Part shown: positions 56,901-64,000 of the stretch, piece by piece | Numbering within the stretch: the stretch's first letter is position 1 | How the letters are laid out: every line of letters begins with the position of its first letter | NCBI GenBank assembly: GCA_963713445.1 | Contig: CAVQMB010000047.1 | Span: 1 to 64,000 of the forward strand | DNA length: 64,000 nucleotides | Direction of reading: 5' to 3' | DNA from: CAVQMB01 sp963713445 | Lineage (GTDB): Bacteria; Pseudomonadota; Gammaproteobacteria; Competibacterales; Competibacteraceae | The notes under the pieces: model-generated | Databases searched by the model: none | What the model saw: only the letters and a program-made list of their open reading frames with translations | Told to the model about the DNA's origin: nothing | Made by a program: the position numbers and the translations under genes

Positions 56901-58683
56901 TTTTGTCATCACCGGAAAACGTAAAATTATTATTAGCCTTCTTGCCAGCCAGATAACGCAATGTCTCCAGATACATCTCCGATTGCGGATTACCCCAGTT
57001 GGTGCACTGTCCGTTGTTGAAACTGGATAGCGCCCAGGGGCAGTCGTCGCCGCTACTGCCACCGGTGTTGTAGTAACCGTTGTTAGTGTCGTAGCCGTAA
57101 AGTCTGAATTTATTCAGCGTGTAAATAATGCCTTCGTCGTTGGTAGGTGTCTTGAAGGTACCATCGGTCGACTCGTTGATTTCATCCGTGATCGGCCCGG
57201 CATTCTTGCGCAATACCCCTCCCGATTTGTTCTTGGTGTAACTGCCGGTGACCATTCCGAAGTCGATCTGCCCGTTGTCGCCGTATTCCTGCAACACGCC
57301 GATGGGCTTGCTGTCGCCGTCCGGATAAGTTTTGCACTTCTCGGTGCCGATCAAGCCTGGAACGCAGGCCTGCACCCGCGCGATATAGTCTTTGTCGCCC
57401 AATCCCACGTCGTTCTTGCGGGGATTGCCCGCGTTGGCGTCAAGACCGGTGATGGCAATATCATTGCCATTGCTGAACGCCACGCCGAACTTGCTTTTGA
57501 TCGACGGATGCCCAGTGTAACTCTTCTCCTCGAACCAGCGGCACTGCCAGCGCTCGTTGGCGGCCCATAGCGAATAGTCGCCCTGGGCGGCACGGATCAG
57601 CGGCGGCGCGGTGACATCCTCTGAATACCGGTTTGATCCGGCGACCGTTGTATTACAGAAACTCACCCCCGCCCGTGTAGAATCCGTGAGATTCCATTTT
57701 TTATGGGACCTGACGTTGTTGGACTCAGTAACCTGTATCGTATATTTCGGTGAACGATCATAACCACCTGAGCTATAATCTGTAATCACGCCTTCCAATT
57801 TCGCATTACCGCCATTCGCATCGGTCAGTACAACCTGGTCGCCCAGTTGAGGGGTCGACCCGGTGGTACTATTAATGTAGAACTCCACACTGCCAGTACC
57901 GACAGTGTGATCATTACTGCGAACCACTGCCGAACTGGATGAAGCGGCAGTGAATGGCGTCAGCTTGTCGATATCGCTGCCATCGTAATACCGGACCCAG
58001 CTATGGGTATCGTTCGGCAGATAGGTGCGCTCGAGTACCGTTTCATTTGACGTATCCGTCGACCGATAGCCGCCATACAGAATCTTCCGTACGATATCGA
58101 TCCGCGCCATCGCGATCCAGTTGAGGAAATTGCCGCTCCACTGGCCAGTCGACTGGGTGCAGTAATGATCCGATGTCAAATATTGCGGAACAAATTTTGA
58201 ACCGTCGTAGCTATAACACTTGCCAGGATCGAAATAACCGTAATAGGTGAAATCGTTAATGTACGTCTTGTCGGCTTTCCCGTCGCCGTTCAGATCCGCA
58301 TATTCAGGGAAGGCGTTGTAATAAAGCTGCTCATCGTTGGACAACGTCAGCATCACGATGGGTGCGACCGGATGCGTCAGGAACAACGGCGTCTGGGAGA
58401 TATCGCTGCTTCCCGAGCTGCTTCCCGAGCTGCTTCCGTTCCCCCCACCGTGATCACCTCCATCCCCACCGTGATCACCTCCATCCCCACCGTGATCACC
58501 GTTTCCTCCTCCGTGATCACCATGGTAATCCACTTGGATGAATTGCCCGCCTGACTGCGCTGATGAGGAGCCGTAGAGTCCCTGTGCCCACAACAATCCG
58601 GTAGTCGTCGCCATTCCGAGGACGACGGCTATCGACAACACGACAATGCCCAGAGTGCCACGGCCTAAATATGAAACTTTCAT
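53941..58683 (-). CDS. pilY1: PilY1-like pilus tip adhesin / assembly factor
   Basis: 1580 residues with a signal peptide (YLGRGTLGIVVLSIAVVLGM and following, to about 40). A Gly/Asp/His/Ser-rich repeat tract follows (about 50-90). EF-hand-like Ca sites occur as DLNGDGKAD (near 130), DGNGDGIPD (near 913) and DLNGDGTFD (near 1494, the position of the regulatory Ca site in PilY1). The C-terminal part (about 980-1550) has PilY1 beta-propeller motifs such as PMIYVGANDGMLHGFN. It controls pilus extension and adhesion. Start ATG at 58681-58683 with GGAGAGG 8 bases upstream; a longer frame is not supported. Confidence 0.92.
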   Translation of the reverse strand: MKVSYLGRGTLGIVVLSIAVVLGMATTTGLLWAQGLYGSSSAQSGGQFIQVDYHGDHGGGNGDHGGDGGDHGGDGGDHGGGNGSSSGSSSGSSDISQTPLFLTHPVAPIVMLTLSNDEQLYYNAFPEYADLNGDGKADKTYINDFTYYGYFDPGKCYSYDGSKFVPQYLTSDHYCTQSTGQWSGNFLNWIAMARIDIVRKILYGGYRSTDTSNETVLERTYLPNDTHSWVRYYDGSDIDKLTPFTAASSSSAVVRSNDHTVGTGSVEFYINSTTGSTPQLGDQVVLTDANGGNAKLEGVITDYSSGGYDRSPKYTIQVTESNNVRSHKKWNLTDSTRAGVSFCNTTVAGSNRYSEDVTAPPLIRAAQGDYSLWAANERWQCRWFEEKSYTGHPSIKSKFGVAFSNGNDIAITGLDANAGNPRKNDVGLGDKDYIARVQACVPGLIGTEKCKTYPDGDSKPIGVLQEYGDNGQIDFGMVTGSYTKNKSGGVLRKNAGPITDEINESTDGTFKTPTNDEGIIYTLNKFRLYGYDTNNGYYNTGGSSGDDCPWALSSFNNGQCTNWGNPQSEMYLETLRYLAGKKANNNFTFSGDDKIPGLKIASWKDPLDSANYCTPLDVIDFNASVNSYDSDELQNTSDIGAGSASSLTDTVGQGEGIDGKQWLVGETSSNSNQLCTAKQVDNFGTVLGICPEAPRLAGSYDIAGLAHYAYTNSIRKDLPGEQIVKTYGVDLAPAVPRIEIPQPGGTTPAVTILPACRDTSLNPAGNCSITGFQVISQDTQNGTGSFLIIWDDSEQGGDHDSDMKGILSYSISGSSIQVTTQTFAESTPYAMGFGYVISGTTDDGFHVSSGIHDFTYSDPSGGADCHHRCKLTDAASSRSYTLGNSPAGLLKSPLYYAAKWGGYVKSAGFPDTQSSWDGNGDGIPDNYYYAVDPAKLASDLAKLFRGVATIAGSVASVAANSAVFNDNNLIYQAGFNSTDWSGDLLAYKVLANGFAGPLQWNAATELDQAYGQNPSGRDLVTWRPDKSKGVAFAWNSLSQSQRAALGSQSLLAFIAGSHANEQQNGGSYRNRTTLLGDIIDSNPVFSHKEDFGDALLPGSEGSSYGAFLQSKANRTPMIYVGANDGMLHGFNADTGAEAFGYIPNALMAKLPELASPAYDKNHQFYVDGNTTVADAYIATGNGSAAWHTVLVGALGAGGSAIYALDVTDPSNFSASDVLWEDSNSDTGFADLGATIGQPTIARLNDGTWVAVFGNGYGTDTASLFVVNLATGQLIAEIPVPTTGSNGLASPTTYDLTGDLNTDLVYAGDLQGHLWRFDISDTKPKKWGVSLLFTATDGTGSNAKAQPITVRPAAEPALNGGQMVYFGTGKYFGTSDGTNMDVQSFYGIWDDGTTTGITRSDLQQQVITDQVAQNGRQLRATTANSVDWTTQKGWYIDLLPPSGTAQGERVVDNPQLNQGRILFATLIPATNPCDYKNSGWLMALDAGSGGRNDQPVFDLNGDGTFDNSDKVQAKTSLGADKPSLTAPSGLSFDHLIRLPGTTLLDQGQQFVPLPGVNAGDRLTAISNKPGAVGRQSWEQLQ
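58405..58530 (-). repeat. Tandem repeats inside pilY1
   Basis: A 21-base unit (with GTGATCAC at its core) recurs at 58447, 58468 and 58489, with a further GTGATCAC at 58513, and encodes GDHGGDG-type heptads. Next to it, 12-base units (CTTCCCGAGCTG) encode SSGS. Unit sizes are multiples of three, so copy-number change would keep the frame. Confidence 0.85.
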
Positions 58684-58705
58684 ATCGACACCTCTCCGGG
58701 CATCA

Positions 58706-59180
58706 TCAACGCCACTTGAAAACCGATTGTAGAATGACCTTGGAATTATTCGTACTGCCGTTCGCCTGCGATGTAATCCGGAACATCTTGTACTGCACCG
58801 GCGTGGCAGGCTGAAGTGCGCCAGGCTCCTGCAGTAGCGGCAACTGCTCCACTTTGTACTGCGGCACGCTGGCAAGCGACACCTGCGACGTCAGTTCACA
58901 CGTGCTGGTGCTGGTGGCGGCATTGCTACAAAAGTCGGTGTAGCTATGCCAATTGCCATCGACATTGCTGTTTTGCGTCACGATGGCCCATTCGCCCCGA
59001 CGCAGCGCCGCCTCGGCCGCCTGAAAGGCGAGGTCGCGGTCGTGAAGATTGCCCGCCATACGTTCCTGCAAAGTCGTCGACTGGATGGCGGCAACGCCAA
59101 GCACGGTCATCACCAACAGGATCAACAGACTCACCACCAGCACCACGCCCTGCTGCCGCGGTAGCGTCGAGGTAGCTCAT
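58706..59180 (-). CDS. pilX: Minor pilin PilX-like (start frameshifted)
   Basis: QGVVLVVSLLILLVMTVLGVAAIQSTTLQERMAGNLHDRDLAFQAAEAALR is the PilX N-terminal helix and conserved R/D segment. The ATG at 59180 (MSYLD) is one frame off. Removing one base near 59161-59167 gives MSYLDLPRQQGVVLVVSLL, a normal PilX leader; the only in-frame alternative is GTG 59146, which lacks the basic leader. Reconstructed length 157 residues. It sits between pilW and pilY1 as in Pseudomonas/Xanthomonas. Confidence 0.82.
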
Positions 59181-59199
59181 GAGGTCACCGGCTTCATCC

Positions 59200-60300
59200 T
59201 CAGAGTGCCCGGTTGCGGATGCTGATGGTCGTGCTGACGGCCTGATACAGGCGCCGGTCGGAAGACGACCACATGGAACCGGCAAAGAACACGGACATCG
59301 GGCTTTGCACGACATTATCGGCGGAACTGCGTAGCAGGAGGTTGATGCGCACCGACATGACTGAACGCCAGTCTGTTCCTTTGCCCGCGGGGACATATTG
59401 GATACCGGAGCCCGAGTCGACGCCGTAGGTAACCTGGAAATTCTCGATGCCGTCGACCAGTTCCTGGGCCGACCCATCACCAACCTTTTCGTATAAAGCC
59501 CGCTCGCCCGAACTATTTTTCTTTAGGAAATAGGAGCGGGTAGATTGCACGTATATATGGCCTCCGGTAAAATCCGCCCCCAAATTCTTGGTTTGATTGC
59601 CGGGGCTCGGAGACGAGCTTTTGCAGTTACCACCCGTATTTTCATTGTGGACTATATTATCGAAATTATTTGCATTAGCATTGTAGTTGGTCACTTGAAA
59701 TATGGCGCCACGTGAGCAAGAGCGATCCACAACAAGCAGAACATCACCGGCAGCAATCAACTTGTTGTTCGCAACTTGCAGGTCTGCCGATTCGAGCGAC
59801 GGCTGCTTCGTAACCACAACGTTTATATCCTGCATCCCCCGTACTGTAAAAGCATCCGTTCCTGCGACAATCCCCTCCGAAGCCAGAGCGCTCGGCAACG
59901 AAGGCGTCCAACCCGATGATGTCGCCTGATATCCCTCTATTGGCGTTCCCAGCTGAAGGCTGTAGTTAGTTGTCGGACACAGCGTATTACGTATGGTGCC
60001 AACCGCCGCCGGCGCAGCAGGGATTGAAACCGAAGCCAGCGGCTTGTTGCCTGCACAGCCACCCATATTCGAGGCCATCCGCACGTTGCGTTTCAATACC
60101 GTCAACGCGATACGGCCATTTTCCTGGACGTTGGCCAGCGCCAGTTGATACCGGTAGGTCTGTTTGCTGCTGATGAAGATCTTGATGAACCCGCTGAGCA
60201 GCACCAGTCCGATGGATAACGCTACCAGGATCTCGACCAGACCGGCGCCCTGTTGCCGCGCCGACGGCACAATGCCGGAATATCCCTGTCGCACACTCAT
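59200..60300 (-). CDS. pilW: Minor pilin PilW-like
   Basis: 366 residues. Signal QGAGLVEILVALSIGLVLLSGFIKIF after a 19-residue leader, with Gly-Ala-Gly-Leu instead of GFTL, as is usual for PilW. Motifs QLALANVQENGRIALTVLKRN and a C-terminal LLLRSSADNV. Start ATG at 60298-60300 overlaps the pilV stop (ATGA); an upstream extension is not supported. Part of the pilus tip complex. Confidence 0.88.
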   Translation of the reverse strand: MSVRQGYSGIVPSARQQGAGLVEILVALSIGLVLLSGFIKIFISSKQTYRYQLALANVQENGRIALTVLKRNVRMASNMGGCAGNKPLASVSIPAAPAAVGTIRNTLCPTTNYSLQLGTPIEGYQATSSGWTPSLPSALASEGIVAGTDAFTVRGMQDINVVVTKQPSLESADLQVANNKLIAAGDVLLVVDRSCSRGAIFQVTNYNANANNFDNIVHNENTGGNCKSSSPSPGNQTKNLGADFTGGHIYVQSTRSYFLKKNSSGERALYEKVGDGSAQELVDGIENFQVTYGVDSGSGIQYVPAGKGTDWRSVMSVRINLLLRSSADNVVQSPMSVFFAGSMWSSSDRRLYQAVSTTISIRNRAL

Positions 60301-60812
60301 AGCTGGCTCTTGACGGAAAATGCCTGCATTTCCTGGGTCTTGCCATGGGTTTCGAGCCACCGCACGGTAATCAGGAAAACAGCGTTGCTGTTGTCGGAGC
60401 AAAGAGCGCTGCCGCCGGAGGTATTGTTGCTGTTGCTGAGCAGGCACTGGACCACCCTGGCATCACCTTGCGGCAGCGTGCACGCGACCTGATTCCTCCA
60501 CTCGGCCAGGTCGACCGCAGCGGACGAGCCCGTGAAACTCGGGTTGGTATCGCAAACGGGAGCGGTTTTCGCAAACCCGGTTTCGTACGCATCTGTCGTG
60601 GTGGCATCGGCGCGATTGGCCCGCATCCGGTCTATCAGATCGTATGCCAGGTTGGTCGCCTGGGTCCGCAGATACGCCACCTTGTTGTAGCGCAGCGAAG
60701 TCAACTGCAGACTCGCCAGGCCCATCAAGCCGATGGCCAGGATGACCATCGCCACCAGCACCTCCAGCAGGCTGAAACCCGTCTGGCGCGAAACAGCGCC
60801 TTGCCTATGCAT
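60297..60812 (-). CDS. pilV: Minor pilin PilV-like
   Basis: 171 residues. Signal TGFSLLEVLVAMVILAIGLMGLASLQLTSLRYN and the TQATNLAYDLIDRMRANR segment are classic PilV. ATG at 60810-60812 (MHRQGAVSRQ) shares its T with the stop of the restored fimT frame (TGATG). Longer in-frame starts exist but are not needed. It ends in an ATGA overlap with pilW. Confidence 0.88.
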   Translation of the reverse strand: MHRQGAVSRQTGFSLLEVLVAMVILAIGLMGLASLQLTSLRYNKVAYLRTQATNLAYDLIDRMRANRADATTTDAYETGFAKTAPVCDTNPSFTGSSAAVDLAEWRNQVACTLPQGDARVVQCLLSNSNNTSGGSALCSDNSNAVFLITVRWLETHGKTQEMQAFSVKSQL

Positions 60813-61349
60813 CAGGACCCACATGACGAACTGTCCGTTAGCGTCCGGATGTGGCCCACTGCGTTGACGCACACCAACTGACTGTGGCTGCCGTCACTGA
60901 AGGACGAACTGGATGGGCAATGAGGTACTGCCAGTCAGCGATGGTGTGTCGACGGCGCCGAGTCCATTGAAGGGAATACCGGTCAGAACCGTGTTGCTGC
61001 TGTCGGTGGGCGGTGTTAGCGTCAATCCGTCTCCGGCCAGCGGATCGGAGATGCGCAACAGCGCATCGGCGCCGGCACAGCCCCCGACCCTGACCTCGAC
61101 ACCGCTGCTCCAGTCGACCTTGCCACCGTTGCCCGAGTCGACCTTCCCACAGGCCCATACATCCGTGCCGCGGCGCACCGCCTCCGAGCGGGCCAGCGTA
61201 AGCACGGTTACCAGGCTGTTGGTCTGTGCCGTCAGACGGTTGCTGAGTATCATGCTGCGGAAGGCGGGAACACCCAGCGTAATCAGTATCGCCGCCAGCA
61301 GCACGGTGACGATCAGTTCCAGCAGGGTAAACCCGCGTTGTTTAATCAT
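60812..61349 (-). CDS. fimT: FimT-type prepilin, C-terminus frameshifted
   Basis: Signal RGFTLLELIVTVLLAAILITLGVPAFRSMI, then SNRLTAQTNSLVTVLTLARSEAVRRG typical of FimT. As read it stops at 60894 (PIQFVLQ). Dropping one base of the AA at 60900-60901 gives QFVLSDGSHSQLVCVNAVGH and IRTLTDSSSCGS, a usual FimT tail, ending at 60812 on the pilV start. Restored length 178 residues. First gene of the fimT-pilV-pilW-pilX-pilY1-pilE run. Confidence 0.85.
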
Positions 61350-61933
61350 CGCCTATCGTAAATTGCCTTTGTCATCAGACCACTTGAGAAGCCACACATC
61401 GCCGGCCACGGGGCTGTGCGAAGAGATCTGTGAGACGTTTGTTTCCTTCTGTGTTGCGGCAATACTATTCGATCAAGAGGCTGGGTACCACCGTGGACCG
61501 TGTGACAGTGTCGCGCTCCGCGCATCGACAGCGCTTCGCTGGCAAACCGGGATACGGCGACGGTTCGCCAGAATTCCGTAAAGCCGCTTGAAATCATCAC
61601 CGTTTTCTCGCCCAAGGTTCGACTGGTAAATCGGGCTGGTCGCGATCACGCAACCCGGATGTCGCAAGCCCGTCGCTTCCGTTCTTTCCACCGGTATGAA
61701 AGCAAGATACATACCGGGACTGATCAGCCAGCCATCAGCGTATGCCATGGCGGTCCGGCCAACGCCCAACCCACAGGCATTCGCCCGTCTGGCGCACTAC
61801 CCCGGATGCAGGGCTCGTGAGCACTCACGGCTACGCGGTGATCCCTGACTGAAGGGAATCGTCAGTCGCCTGCCCCATTCGCGGCAGTTGTGCCGTACCG
61901 GGTCACCTGCATGACGTCAATTGCGCAGCCCGA
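61350..61933. other. Intergenic region upstream of the pil cluster
   Basis: About 580 bases with no convincing gene. Minus-strand open frames here show no family motif or ribosome site. It must contain the promoter of the fimT-pilE cluster. An inverted repeat GACTGA/TCAGTC lies near 61848-61868. Confidence 0.5.
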
Positions 61934-62149
61934 TTAGCGGTTAGAGCGAATGCCGGGAGCGGCCTGGGGGCCATAAACGAACTGCGTATACTCGTGATCA
62001 ATAGTATTGCCACGGTAACAGATCTTCTGCGCATCATTGCAATGCAGATACGACGGCGGGAGCTGGCAGCCGGACAATCCGGCACCGGCGAGGAATGCCC
62101 CCGCAACAACAACGATCCGGAAACGGGTTGGCAAGCGGACAATTTTCAA
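61934..62149 (-). CDS. Small lipoprotein with one C-x6-C-x14-YG module
   Basis: 71 residues from TTG at 62147-62149, with CAGGAG about 7 bases upstream. Signal sequence and lipobox (LSGC, lipidated Cys) near residue 25, then CNDAQKIC, which is C-x6-C, followed after exactly 14 residues by YG and PQAA. The same spacing is found three times in the secreted protein at 33811-34398. Function unknown; anchored to the outer or inner membrane. Confidence 0.7.
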   Translation of the reverse strand: MKIVRLPTRFRIVVVAGAFLAGAGLSGCQLPPSYLHCNDAQKICYRGNTIDHEYTQFVYGPQAAPGIRSNR

Positions 62150-62316
62150 GGCGGACTCCTGCGTGTCTGGCAACGAAAAGGGCAAAGCGGCTTGAACAAA
62201 CGCCATCAGTCAGCCGCCATGATAGCGCCGCTGACGTGCCATGCGGTTCATCCCCTGATCCAGCCGGGCGCGCCGGATGGCCCGTCGCGGCCACTGCCGC
62301 GCTTAACCCGCGCAGT

Positions 62317-64000
62317 CTAGATCTGGCGTAGCAGTTCCCGAAAGCGGTCGAGATCCGCCGGGACAGGCTCCCGATACCGCAACCTGGCATAGAGCTGGCC
62401 CAACCGCCGCAGCGTCGGCGCCTGAGCCAGCAGCGCAGCCGCCGCCCGTTCGCTATAGTCGAGCGGGCCTTCGTAGGGCCGGCGCGGCACCCCGCGTCGG
62501 GCCAGGCGGCGACACAGGCGGCCGTACAGGCGGGCCAGCGGATCGCGCGCCCGGTGGCGCCGCCAGCCACCGATCAGCAGCGCCAGCAGGGGTACCAGCG
62601 TAAGCAGAACGGTCATCGCCACCGTCATGCCGCGCCAGTCGACCTTACCCAGCCCCAGCCCCGACAGGAACTCGCGCTGCCGCTGTGGACCATAGGCCAG
62701 CACCCACTGGTTCCAGCCGTTGTTGACGCTATCCCACATCAGCCCGAGCCGTCGCAGCCACTCCATATCGCCTCCACGGCGCGCCATGAACGGCAGTGCC
62801 TGGGGATCATCGACAGCCGCGTAGAGACCGCGCTCGACCCGCTCCGGCGCCACCGCCGCCGTGGGGTCTACCCGGCGCCAGCCGCCTGCGTTAGGCAACC
62901 AGACCTCGGCCCAGGCGTGGGCATCGGACTGGCGCACAATCAGGTAATTGCCGTTGCGCTCGCCGCCCTGATAGCCGAGCACCACCCGCGCCGGAATGCC
63001 CGCGGCCCGCATCAGGAACACGAAGCTGCCGGCATAGTGCTCGCAAAACCCTTTGCGGGTCCGAAACAGGAATTGGTCGATCCGGTTGCCTCCCGTCAGC
63101 AGCGGAGGCTGCAGGGTATAGACGAAGGGCTGATCATGGTAGAACTGCAACGCGGCCTGAACGACCGCCGCAGGATCGTGCTGCTCGCTACGCCAGCGCG
63201 CCGCCAGCGCCCGCGCCCGGGGGTTGCCCCGCGCCGGCAATTGCAGGTCGCGCTGGCGCTGATACGCCCTGAGCGGCCGGCTCTCATGGTGCAGATACGA
63301 CGTCACCGTGTAGCGCAGCAAGTGGTCGACCGACCGCTGTCGCCGCAGCTCATAAGTGGCCGTGAACTCGGCCTGCGGCGGCAGACTGCCGGGCAGATCG
63401 AGGGCGAACAGCCAATGGCGGCCGTGCGGTTCCAGCGTAATGGTCTGCCGGATGCCGTCGCCTTCAGGCCGGTAGGGGATCTGACGGCTGGTCCGCTGAT
63501 GGCCACCGCGCCAGGTACCATCGGCATAGTGCCATAGTACCGGACCGCGCCAGTAGCGCTGAGCCGGCTTCGGCACCGGACCGGCAAACTGCACCCGGAA
63601 AGCGACCGCGGCGGATTTAACCAGCCGCTCGATTGCCCCTGGTGCCATGCTGTCGGCCAGGCCGCTGATGGCCGTGCCGGCATCTTTGGGCAAGCGCCAC
63701 AGCGGTCCCGGAATGCGCGGGAACAGCACGAACAGAATCAGCATCAGCGGCAACGCAAACACCATCAGCTGACCGGCGGTACGCACCGCAACCAGCACTC
63801 GCAGGCCCCGGACACCGCGCTGCAGGACCAGTTGCGCGGCCAGCAGTACCAGCAGCGAGGCCAGCAGATGGGCAACCATGGGCAGATCCTGGTCATACAG
63901 CAGATCCGCCATCAGCAACAGATAACCGAGCACCAGCAGTACCCAGCCATCGCGTTCCGCCCGCGCCTCCAGCACCTTCATGGCACACATCGCGGTCAAC
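62317..64000 (-). CDS. tgpA: TgpA-type transglutaminase membrane protein, 5' end outside window
   Basis: At least 560 residues, open to the edge. N-terminal DUF3488-type membrane helices (KVLEARAERDGWVLLVLGYLL and following), then the transglutaminase core: Cys in RKGFCEHYAGSFVFLMRAAGIPARVV, His in DAHAWAEVW and Asp in WRRVDPTA. A C-terminal membrane helix and DUF4129-like tail follow. The protein is essential in Pseudomonas aeruginosa; its substrate is unclear. TTG at 63997-63999 is interior, not a start. Confidence 0.9.
   Translation of the reverse strand, partial: LTAMCAMKVLEARAERDGWVLLVLGYLLLMADLLYDQDLPMVAHLLASLLVLLAAQLVLQRGVRGLRVLVAVRTAGQLMVFALPLMLILFVLFPRIPGPLWRLPKDAGTAISGLADSMAPGAIERLVKSAAVAFRVQFAGPVPKPAQRYWRGPVLWHYADGTWRGGHQRTSRQIPYRPEGDGIRQTITLEPHGRHWLFALDLPGSLPPQAEFTATYELRRQRSVDHLLRYTVTSYLHHESRPLRAYQRQRDLQLPARGNPRARALAARWRSEQHDPAAVVQAALQFYHDQPFVYTLQPPLLTGGNRIDQFLFRTRKGFCEHYAGSFVFLMRAAGIPARVVLGYQGGERNGNYLIVRQSDAHAWAEVWLPNAGGWRRVDPTAAVAPERVERGLYAAVDDPQALPFMARRGGDMEWLRRLGLMWDSVNNGWNQWVLAYGPQRQREFLSGLGLGKVDWRGMTVAMTVLLTLVPLLALLIGGWRRHRARDPLARLYGRLCRRLARRGVPRRPYEGPLDYSERAAAALLAQAPTLRRLGQLYARLRYREPVPADLDRFRELLRQI

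Noticed and set aside
58405..58530. CRISPR array
   Set aside because: The 21- and 12-base repeats are contiguous, have no spacers and encode an in-frame low-complexity stretch of PilY1.
61473..61769. 98-residue minus-strand open frame as a gene
   Set aside because: No ribosome site, family motif, signal or conserved composition; it lies in the likely pil promoter region.

Overview
The window is a compact, GC-rich bacterial chromosome segment with both strands fully used and many 1-20 nt gene overlaps. Its gene content points to a gammaproteobacterium: an AacS-type acetoacetyl-CoA ligase, a Uup ATPase, an EmrAB pump, a B12 riboswitch operon with its own tonB, a NAGGN osmolyte operon, a FimT/PilV/PilW/PilX/PilY1/PilE pilus cluster and TgpA. 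I cannot name the species. There is no rRNA, no recognisable tRNA, no CRISPR array, no IS element and no prophage. It reads as core chromosome with a few accessory blocks.

Layout. 1-780: two prepilin genes, one cut by the window edge. 923-2877: aacS with two +1 frameshifts. 2928-6071 (minus): emrB-marR-emrA. 6260-8144: uup. 8400-8609: a cold-shock gene with a strong terminator. 8672-9895 (minus): alpha/beta hydrolase and a SpoIIAA-like gene. 9994-12123: a VTT membrane domain fused to a flavin disulfide reductase. 12204-13909: ABC-2 exporter. 14020-15545: hypothetical gene, rhomboid protease, phhB. 15554-21243: promoter, cobalamin riboswitch and btuB-btuF-btuC-btuD-tonB, each joint a 4-nt overlap. 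21249-22897: class IV aminotransferase and IclR regulator with a palindrome over the regulator start. 23008-26491: secreted pentapeptide-repeat protein, 3-hydroxyacyl-CoA dehydrogenase, quinone-oxidoreductase-like enzyme and a double-cluster ferredoxin-like protein. 26632-32980: molybdenum block (HTH/PBP-like regulator, Mop protein, CoxG, CoxS, form II CoxL, CoxM and convergent YqeC). 33200-34398: decayed MFS fragment, small membrane protein and a secreted Cys-repeat protein. 34402-42863 (minus): a tandem UvrA of 1847 residues, recQ and an SDR. 42927-46441: the complete AmmeMemoRadiSam triad plus an overlapping VOC gene. 46448-51534: NAGGN operon (palindromic operator, truncated MarR, amidotransferase, ngg, M42-like peptidase). 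51538-52533: glucokinase. 52550-61349 (minus): type IV pilus minor pilin/PilY1 cluster. 61934-62149: small lipoprotein. 62317-64000: TgpA transglutaminase, cut by the edge.

A caution applies to the whole window. At least eleven genes or gene ends carry a single-base reading-frame break. Ten are +1 insertions, mostly in short homopolymers, and one is a missing base. Removing one base each (two in aacS) restores family-length proteins and the usual 1-4 nt overlaps with neighbours. This looks more like residual sequencing or assembly error than gene decay. Frameshifted genes are therefore listed with their reconstructed limits and the suspected break.

Working together: the molybdenum block pairs a molybdopterin hydroxylase with a pterin-binding protein, a candidate ligand-sensing regulator and a cofactor-maturation factor. 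The btu operon is a self-contained B12 uptake system under riboswitch control. The NAGGN operon makes and recycles a dipeptide osmolyte. The pilus cluster encodes the tip complex and a pilin. The most original signal is a strict C-x6-C-x14-[FY]G module, found three times in one secreted protein and once in an unlinked lipoprotein.
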